Source: Camellia lanceoleosa
Lineage: Eukaryota; Streptophyta; Magnoliopsida; Ericales; Theaceae
Reading direction: 5' to 3'
NCBI GenBank assembly: GCA_025200525.1
Contig: CM045758.1
Location: 5,390,580-5,454,579 of the forward strand
Length of the DNA: 64,000 bases
Shown here one piece after another: positions 57,000 to 64,000 of the stretch. Made by a program: the position numbers and the translations under genes. Below the pieces are notes generated by a model, which ran no database searches, was not told the DNA's origin, and saw only the letters and a list, made by a program, of their open reading frames with translations. Positions within the stretch are counted from its first letter, which is position 1; every line of letters begins with the position of its first letter.

Positions 57000-59980
57000 A
57001 AAAATACAAATTTCCATCATGATTTGAGAAATTACAAATATCCCTTGTCAGCGTTTGTCTTTTAATAGAACTAATAAAAAATATAAAATGCCTACATACC
57101 CACAGCACCTCCATCATCCAAACTTCTCTACCCTTTGCCCCCCCTCAACTGCCACCCCCACTGCTTTCCCATGCTCAACCAACACCCTTTGGCAGCCATG
57201 GAGGAGAAAGCTACAACAATTGCTCTCTATATTACCTTCGTTCTCTACTTAGCCTCAATCCCTTTGTTCCTTTTCATTCTCTCCCACTTTATCATACCAC
57301 CATCAACAATTGGTTTAAATTTTAATACACTCTTTTCTCACAAGATTAAGTTGTTGGAACCTAAGTAGCACAAACACAAATATGCCAACATTGTGATTTT
57401 CAAAAAATGCAGAACACGACATGCTTAGGATAAAAATAACAAAACAAGTAATTACATTAAAAGGCAATATATTTCATATTCATGTGACAATTACATTATA
57501 AAAAATGCAGAACAATATAAAACATTGTAATACATATGATGCAATCATCTTACAAATGTTTCCAAACATATTTAGTGTGTGAAAGTTGTGCTCTAAAGAA
57601 TACAAAACATTGTTATTATAATGGGATTCATCACATAGGACTTGTTCAAAGGGTTCAAGAAATGTGGCCCAAGTGTCCGCAAAGAATTGTTATTATGAAT
57701 TTAATTTTTCAATTAAAACAAGATGAAGTAGTGTCGGACATGCTTTTAAGAGTGTTCGAAGAGTCTCGGTGTCAGACATAACACGCTTCCTCCGCAAAAG
57801 TATCAATGGGTTGGAATAATAGCTTTGTGTTTCATGGGTTGTATGTCACTTCCATGGAATGTCCAATCAAAATAAAGAGCACCCTTCAAGTTTCACCCCA
57901 CCTCCTTTTCACTCTCTCCCACTTTATCACCACCATCAACAATTGGTTTAATACAAGCTCTTTTCTTAGGAGAAGTTGCTAGAATAATAGCTTTGAGGCT
58001 ATTTGGCGCAATTTATTTCAGCTGCTTATAGATTTTTTTTATTTGCTAGACCATTTGGTGCAACTTTTGGTTACAACTTGGTAGGTAAAAATAGCTTAAT
58101 AATCTGAAAAAAGCTGATTATTTGAAAGTAGGTGAACTGATGTTATTGGCTTCTAAGCTTACAATAAGCTTGAACCAAACAGACCCTTTGTGTTTATGGA
58201 ATGTCAATTCAGAATAAAGAACACAATCAAGTGTAACAAAAGGGTTAGCGTGTTTTGACGACCACACTGTTTGTCAAACAAGAATCTACAAATTGCTAGT
58301 ATCGTTGTCTTCCAAATTCAATTTGATAGAACCCATTTTAGCCACCAGCTTTAACAGTGGTAGACCTTGAACAATTAAAGCCCTGCTCAGCAATCACACC
58401 ATCTGATCATCAATCCACGATTGTTGAAGTAGATGTGCATCATTTGAGAGGTTCAACACAGTCATTACAATAGCTGCCCCTTGGAGATTTGGGTCAAATT
58501 TCAACTGTGTCGAGGAGGGGTTCTGAGTACTAAATTTGAAAATGGTTGGTTGTTTTATGTTTGTATCAGTAAAGGATAATCAAGTGCCACAAGTAGGTTA
58601 GCAGGCTTTCGAGACCACACTGTTTCTATGTTGATAGTCCCTCTTCAAGTGGCACAAGTGCTCCGCCTAGAAATGGTGTTTTCCTATGTTCTTTCTCGTG
58701 CACCAGATATGTTACTAATAGCTAAGGGTGAGGGATTAGCATCCATGGAGAAGAAGGCTAAAACAAAAGAGAATAAAGCTAGGGTGAATGCTCAATGTTT
58801 TGATTTGTATTGATATATCTATTGTTGAAAGCGTAGAGAGGGCTGAAAAAAGATTAAGGAGAAATTTTGATTGCCATCTGTGTAAAATTTTAGAGGTTGA
58901 GTGGTGAATTCATTGTGTTTTTGTTGACTAGTTCAATGTGGGTTTCGAGTAGCAAGTGTGTGCGTTTTGGGAGTGTGGTGGGTGTGCACTACGTTTTGGC
59001 TGAGGCCAAAGATGCTCACTATTAACATGATTATTAAATTCACAAATAAAATTTCAGACTATAATAAATACTTGACATTTACAAAACAAAAAGTACAAAA
59101 TAAAAAGATAAAAACGCAATAACATATACTGAATACTTTTATAACACCGATCATAGCCATATTGGTTGTAACTTGAGTCATCAAATACCAATTTGGTCGT
59201 AACTAAAACCACTTTTACACATAATCAAACATGACCAATTTTTATTTAATAATTTCTTAGCCTCACCAGCACAATGGCCCATAACTAAAAACCACAATGA
59301 CTCGTAACCAACACCAACTTTGACCATAATTAGCATATGGTATACATCATGTGTATTGTATCATGACCCTAACTAAAGGTTTCAAACAAATTGAGATTTT
59401 GGAGGGGCCAACTCTTTGCAAGTGATAAAACCAAGACCAAATACGGCATATTTTACAAGAATTTTGAAATGTATAAAGGGGCTTGGAAGATACTCGCCAA
59501 AAGTTCAATATATAATCTCACGAGGATGTAGCCTTACTGGTATTTGCAATTTGCAATCATTAACAAAGTTGTATATGCATGTATATGTGAGTATACAACA
59601 ATGAAAATAAATTGAAAAAGTCATTGGTTTTCTTTAAGGGGTGTGGTTGAGGGGGGAATAGGGGAGAAATGAAGAGAATAGGAAAGACGGAGAGAGATAT
59701 GAGCAAGCGCTTAGGTATGTTAAAAAATAAAATTGCTAACATCATCTACTTTTGTTAGCTAATGGTTGACTAACAAAGGGAGAATTATCATGGGATTTGA
59801 AAGCTCAAGGGCAGTACTTATTTTCTAGAACCTCAAGGTGTCAAATGAAAATTTGATAAACCTCAAGGGGTGTTTTCATAACTTTCCCAAACGTTTTCTA
59901 AATGAAAATAAAATGAATAAACATAAAGTTTGACAGCTTTAATTGGAAAACAAAATACACCATAGCATGAAATCAAAAGG
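57000..59980. other. probable intron 3 with repeat debris
   Basis: Includes a possible hAT-like MITE at 58010-58195: the left end GGCTATTTGGCGCAA resembles the inverted right end GTCTGTTTGGTTCAA. Two similar GTTAGC-G-TTT-GA-GACCACACTGTTT phrases occur near 58245 and 58600. No other exon was found. Confidence 0.35.
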
Positions 59981-59990
59981 TCAAACTTAC

Positions 59991-60020
59991 CATTTTGTCT
60001 TTGAACCCTTCTTCGAACAT
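59991..60020 (-). CDS. exon 3 (30-bp microexon) of the host gene
   Basis: Acceptor GCAATCCCAG, donor ATG|GTAAGTTT (strong match to consensus). Following the one-base overhang from exon 2 it reads NVRRRVQRQN and leaves one base for exon 4. Its small size makes it the least certain of the four, but phase agreement on both sides supports it. Confidence 0.5.
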
Positions 60021-60249
60021 CTGGGATTGCATACATGATGCATGAGAAAAAATAACTATAAATAACTGAAATATGGCATCTATAAAGATCAAGGGGGTTA
60101 ACATTAGGCTGCTTGTGCCATCAAACAAATGTCGATGACTAAAGCATGAGAAATCCAATTACAGCATACAGTGTCAACATTAATAAAAACAAGCTTTTCC
60201 AAACCCAAAAAAAAAAAACAACTTAACCAGTCCAAACCTATATATACAT

Positions 60250-60560
60250 TAAACAAAAGCCTCTGTGGCTGGTCACTCCTTGTCAAAATTATTCAAAGCT
60301 TGTCTAAAAGAATTTCCAATGACAAGCTTCTAACTGAGAATTCTCGCTGGCTTATTGGAGATGGAACTAAAGCTCACTTTTGGATAGATAACTAGTTACT
60401 GGATAAGTCATTAATATAATATGCTATAGTCAATCATCTTTGCTTTCCTAAAATTTAAGACCCTTTCAGATTTCAGACCAATCAATCTTCGTAACTTTAG
60501 TTACAAGGTGATCACGCTAAGTTGAATTCTTCCTATCATAATCTCGACCACCACTCTCTC
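60250..60560 (+). mobile_element. LINE ORF2 fragments (plus strand)
   Basis: 60270-60395 reads RISNDKLLTENSRWLIGDGT then KAHFWIDN, the WxxGDG...FWxD motif just before the LINE zinc-binding domain. At 60466-60560 SDFRPINLRNFSYKVITLS resembles the RT motif DFRPISL. The two are out of natural order (RT should come first), so the copies are fragmentary and rearranged. Confidence 0.6.
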
Positions 60561-60669
60561 GTACTGCTAATGCAAAACACACACACACATACAAAAAGAA
60601 AAAGAAAAACTAACTTACTTTAAAGGTACATGTGGCCTTAAGAAAGTTGGTAGGAGAATGGTTATGGAC

Positions 60670-60910
60670 TTGTGATGACAAGTGTACCCCATCAGCCGCC
60701 TTACAGACAAGTTCTGCAATAGATTGAGATCACAATTCCTAATGAACATATCAAAATCCTTTATCCTTCAAGTAACCTTATCCCCATTAATCTTCTTTGA
60801 AACTATCGTAATGACATTAAAGTCACCACCGACACAACTAACTCCTCCTAGAAGAAAGCCATTAACCTAGGATTGTTCGGGCTGTAAACACCCGTAAATC
60901 CCACTCTCTC
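60670..60910 (-). mobile_element. LINE endonuclease fragment (minus strand)
   Basis: The minus strand reads GFTGVYSPNNPR then, in another frame, CVGGDFNVITIVSKKINGDK and DFDMFIRNCDLNLLQ. The GDFN motif and its spacing match the apurinic-type endonuclease of L1 LINEs. One stop and one frameshift are visible. Confidence 0.65.
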
Positions 60911-61690
60911 CTAAATCCTTTCCTCCTTCTCTTCAACGTTACCAGATTCCCCTTCCATAATAAGTCCAAAGTAATTAATGGCAACATTAGAATCACAGCC
61001 ACCAACTAGTTTAAGATCCTTACTAGGAAAAAGAATACCCATTTGATTCGCATACATTAGGATCCATTTTAACAATGAAAACACCATTACCCCATTACCA
61101 TTTGCTCCCTCATTTTCTGTGTATCAATACTGAATAATTTTCCCCTTGTTCTTGGTTAGAAGCATTGGTGAAAAAAATCACCGTATCAAGTTGGACTCTC
61201 GCAACACTGAGATTGAGTCTTTGTTGTGATCATCACCATCCAAAGACTCATCTAAGAAGTCATCAGATTCATAATCCCCGAATTTTGCCAATGCTTGACA
61301 ACCACCAAAATATCCTTCATCAATGTCTTCCCTATAAATTGACTAAATACCCCCGCCATCATCACAAAAATGCTCTGGAGCAAGATCATCCTTCAAAAAG
61401 CCTTCATGCATAGCCGTCACCATCTCTTTGCAACTTTTCACTAACCAAATCACCAAGCTCGAGCCATCTTTCCTGTACTTGAAGCAACTGAACATTTCCT
61501 ATTGGAGAAACACCATCAAAAGTCTCACTTCCAACTGATCACCCCATATTGATCAAATAAAAAAGGACCATCAATAACCTTTATAACTCATAGGAAGCAT
61601 TACTCCACCTTCTCAATAGTTTAAAAGGTCAAAGCTTGCATGATGTCTCCACAAATATATTTATTTCTATTTAATTAATGTAGCACTCCT
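60911..61690. other. intronic sequence, possibly more LINE debris
   Basis: The minus-strand frame near 61430-61170 gives MVTAMHEGFLKDDLAPEHF and an acidic stretch ESDDFLDESLDGDD. No family could be assigned. It may be the upstream part of the same LINE. Confidence 0.3.
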
Positions 61691-61692
61691 TT

Positions 61693-61708
61693 CCCCCCCC
61701 CCCCCCCC
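61693..61708. repeat. poly-C run (16 bp)
   Basis: An uninterrupted C homopolymer, followed by AA and more C. A second C run followed by a long A run is at 62738-62766. Confidence 0.9.
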
Positions 61709-61874
61709 AACCCCCAAGCCATTAGTTTTCTTTCCATTCAAGATTTTTTGTTTAAAACAAATTACAAATCAATAACCTTATGAGCTCCAATTTTGTTGTG
61801 TGATTGGAGCTATTAATGTTAGTAATTTGTAATTTTATTATAAACAAAACCTCTGCAATTGGAGCTGATAATGT

Positions 61875-62130
61875 TAGAAATGAATAGACTAAGATAGGTT
61901 GGACATGTAAAACGAAGATTGGTATAGACAACAGTAAGGAAGTGCAGAAGTGCAATAAGATTACTGCTAATGGAAATGCTAGGGGGAGGGTAAGACCTAG
62001 ATTGACATGGTGAAGAAGGATATGAATTTACTTAAGCATATGGCCCTGCAAAACATAACGGAGAAAAATGATTCATGTAGCCCACCCCGGGACACAAGGT
62101 TTGGTTTGGTTAAGTACCAAATAAGTTACA
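61875..62130 (+). mobile_element. RTE-type LINE 3' remnant
   Basis: The translation near 61880-62090 gives MNRLRWVGHVKRR-like then RVRPRLTW and MIHVAHP-like pieces across two frameshifts. LRW-GHV ... G-RPR-TW ... WR---HVADP is the C-terminal pattern of plant RTE-clade elements. No upstream RT is nearby. Confidence 0.6.
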
Positions 62131-63048
62131 CCCTAAGTTTGGATACAAAATTCCCAAACACTACGAATCAATAATAATTGGCGTACATTTTTCAACATGC
62201 ATTCTCTATTGGATTAGCAGAATACCACCTAACAAGTTAGCACTAACCACAACTTTATAAATTGGGATCTAGTTTCCAAACCTAATCATTTCAGACCACC
62301 ATAGGTTTCTTGTTTTTACTTTCTCCCTTTTAAATAGTACACACTTCTGTCTCCATTCATCAAATTTACACCCTATTGTCTCCTCTTTGTTTCTTTATCT
62401 TTCTTATGAGAGTAACCTTATTTAATCACACCCAAATAGCTTGCATTACATGTTTTCTAGAACTTAAGATCCAACTTTCACCAATCCTAATCCTAATCCT
62501 AATGCAAGCCGCTTTTTTGATAACTAACAATAACTATAATTACAAAGCAAAAGCTGTATACCTTCTGCAATAACTCAAAGCAAACAAGTTTACCAACTAC
62601 ATTGCCTCCCAAAAAAAAAAATTAAAAAAAAAAAAACAATAAATACAGTAAATTGGAAGGATTACAACCATCTAATGACATCCCAAAAAACAGTGATCAA
62701 GCGAATATGGACTTGATTCTGTCAACACGTGCTACTCCCCCCCCCCAAAAAAAAAAAAAAAAAAAACCTTAGAACATGGGATTTTGCATTTTGATGGATC
62801 AAAAGTCATATTAGAATAGATAAAGACACCTCAAAATACAATCCTATACAATGATTGAACCTTCTTAGTTTTTCTTTTAGAATTGGTATGGAAGTCTTGG
62901 TTTGTATGAGATACGGTATAGAGTTTCTTGCATAATTAAAATGTAGAACCATCTTATTCTTTTACTCTTTTATATTTAAATTTAATGGCAAAAGTGGCAC
63001 CTCAGAGAAAAGAGGAAGTTTCTAGATATGCATACAAACCCCACTTAC
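62131..63048. other. AT-rich intronic DNA
   Basis: Contains C-run/A-run blocks near 62600-62765. No additional exon was supported. Confidence 0.4.
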
Positions 63049-63127
63049 TTTCAAGACAAGATGCCATCCTTTTGTGAATTTTTTCACAGTGTTGGGCGTC
63101 GTAACTGGTTGGAGTTCTGCCCATGCA
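63049..63127 (-). CDS. exon 2 of an unrecognised minus-strand host gene
   Basis: Acceptor CTATTATGCAG, donor GAAA|GTAAGTGG. It encodes CMGRTPTSYDAQHCEKIHKR then MASCLE plus one base, continuing in phase from exon 1. Protein-like composition with two Cys and two His. The family is not recognised. Confidence 0.58.
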
Positions 63128-63690
63128 CTGCATAATAGAGAAAGGACAGAAGATTAGTACAAACACTGTACTTAAAAAGAAAATTGAAGACGAAAACATA
63201 AAAGCTCTCCAAACATTAATTGAGAATAAACTAAAAATCTTTGCATTAGGAAAATTAAATCTTTGGATTTAAGCCATAAACCTATGACTCATCCTGGTGC
63301 AGGAAGAGATAGACAAAGGGAGAAGAACTCAAAGTCGGTAACAGCCTTTTACTCTCAAATATTATTCTCAAAACTAAATATTACAATGTCAAAACCCTAA
63401 TATTTATATAAACGAAGTCCTATATTCTAGTTTGGAAACCTAACCAACTAATATTCCTGTATAACTTTATTTAGTTAAATCTAACTAAAAAATAATAATA
63501 AACTACCAATTACAATTATGGGACCAAAAAGACTTTGGACCCGTGGACTTCAACATTGGCTTCCAAATCTGATGATTAGCATCTAACCAATCAAGGGTTG
63601 CACCATCACATCCTGAACTAAGAAAAGATGCAACAACTACTATATCACCAATAACCATTCCCAATGACTCTGAACTCTGAAAAATTGTAC

Positions 63691-63785
63691 CTCTTCATAT
63701 TCTTTTTCTAAAATCTCACATGAACGTGGCTCCTTTACATGAAAATTTGCCAAGTTCTTGCTTAGAGAAGATAAACCCAAAATAG
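63691..63785 (-). CDS. exon 1 (first visible) of an unrecognised minus-strand host gene
   Basis: Acceptor TTGCTGCAG, donor GAAGAG|GTACAA. After two bases it encodes ILGLSSLSKNLANFHVKEPR then SCEILEKEYEE. The open frame extends up to 63900 through a hydrophobic, T-rich stretch that could be intron polypyrimidine tract or a membrane segment. An alternative acceptor (TTTGTAG) 15 bp upstream is also in frame. Upstream exons would lie beyond the window. Confidence 0.55.
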
Positions 63786-64000
63786 CTGCAGCAAGGTTTA
63801 CAACTACAAAGATAGAGAACACAAGGGTAAAGGTAAACACATAAACAAGATATCCTAAACATGAAATAAAAAGGAAGAAAACTAGAGAAGTTGCTGACAA
63901 CTAATCACTACTTCCCTTAGAAATGAAAAGTGGGGAAGTCACTGGGAGCGATTGACCAACTTCATTTATTAAGAGAATAATGCTTCACACTTAACTGTTT

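Noticed and set aside
57135..57368. Small plus-strand gene (EEKATTIALYITFVLYLASI)
   Set aside because: Short hydrophobic frame in a probable intron with no homologue recognised; a chance frame is as likely.

Overview
This window is intergenic DNA from a eukaryotic nuclear genome, almost certainly a dicot plant, probably a woody one. It is AT-rich. Nearly every recognisable protein is retrotransposon-derived: plant Ty3/Gypsy Tat and chromovirus lineages, L1-type and RTE-type LINEs. MITEs, GT-AG introns and long A/T runs complete the picture. There is no operon structure, CRISPR array, rRNA or tRNA gene. The species cannot be named from sequence alone.

Layout. (1) 1-2247: gene-free DNA with one Tourist-like MITE and a 635-bp terminal-inverted-repeat element. 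(2) 2253-13047: one minus-strand Gypsy element of the Tat lineage with 0.53-kb LTRs and a perfect 5-bp target duplication. It holds gag, protease, reverse transcriptase-RNase H, a second RNase H, integrase, a ~59-bp tandem repeat, and an intron-containing extra ORF on the opposite strand. (3) 13053-21867: AT-rich DNA with a solo LTR (family B), a Mutator-type MITE, a second Tourist-like MITE and degenerate direct repeats. (4) 21873-43415: a plus-strand chromovirus (chromodomain Gypsy element, family A) whose two ~2.1-kb LTRs have been invaded repeatedly. The 5' LTR carries solo LTR C, which contains host-gene fragments, and a 3.7-kb solo LTR B. The 3' LTR forms a giant inverted repeat with another copy of itself, and that copy carries solo LTR D. 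(5) 43416-53700: very AT-rich DNA with small MITEs, a family-A solo LTR inside a family-B LTR fragment, and an orphan piece of a Tat extra ORF. (6) 53720-55374: 3' end of an L1-type LINE with poly-A tail. (7) 55375-64000: a probable host gene on the minus strand, seen as four phase-compatible exons, with introns full of LINE and RTE debris.

No autonomous element here looks intact. The chromovirus is broken mainly by C-to-T stop codons (CAG to TAG), as expected from methylation-driven decay. The Tat element has stops, frameshifts and a lost integrase catalytic Asp. The points of most interest are the spliced antisense ORF, the CGCTCGAGCG palindrome clusters shared by LTR families A and B, the TA...CA termini of family A, the reciprocal nesting of A and B, the inverted-LTR structure and the host-gene fragments inside solo LTR C. 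All assignments rest on reading the sequence and on knowledge of the families; no database search was run.
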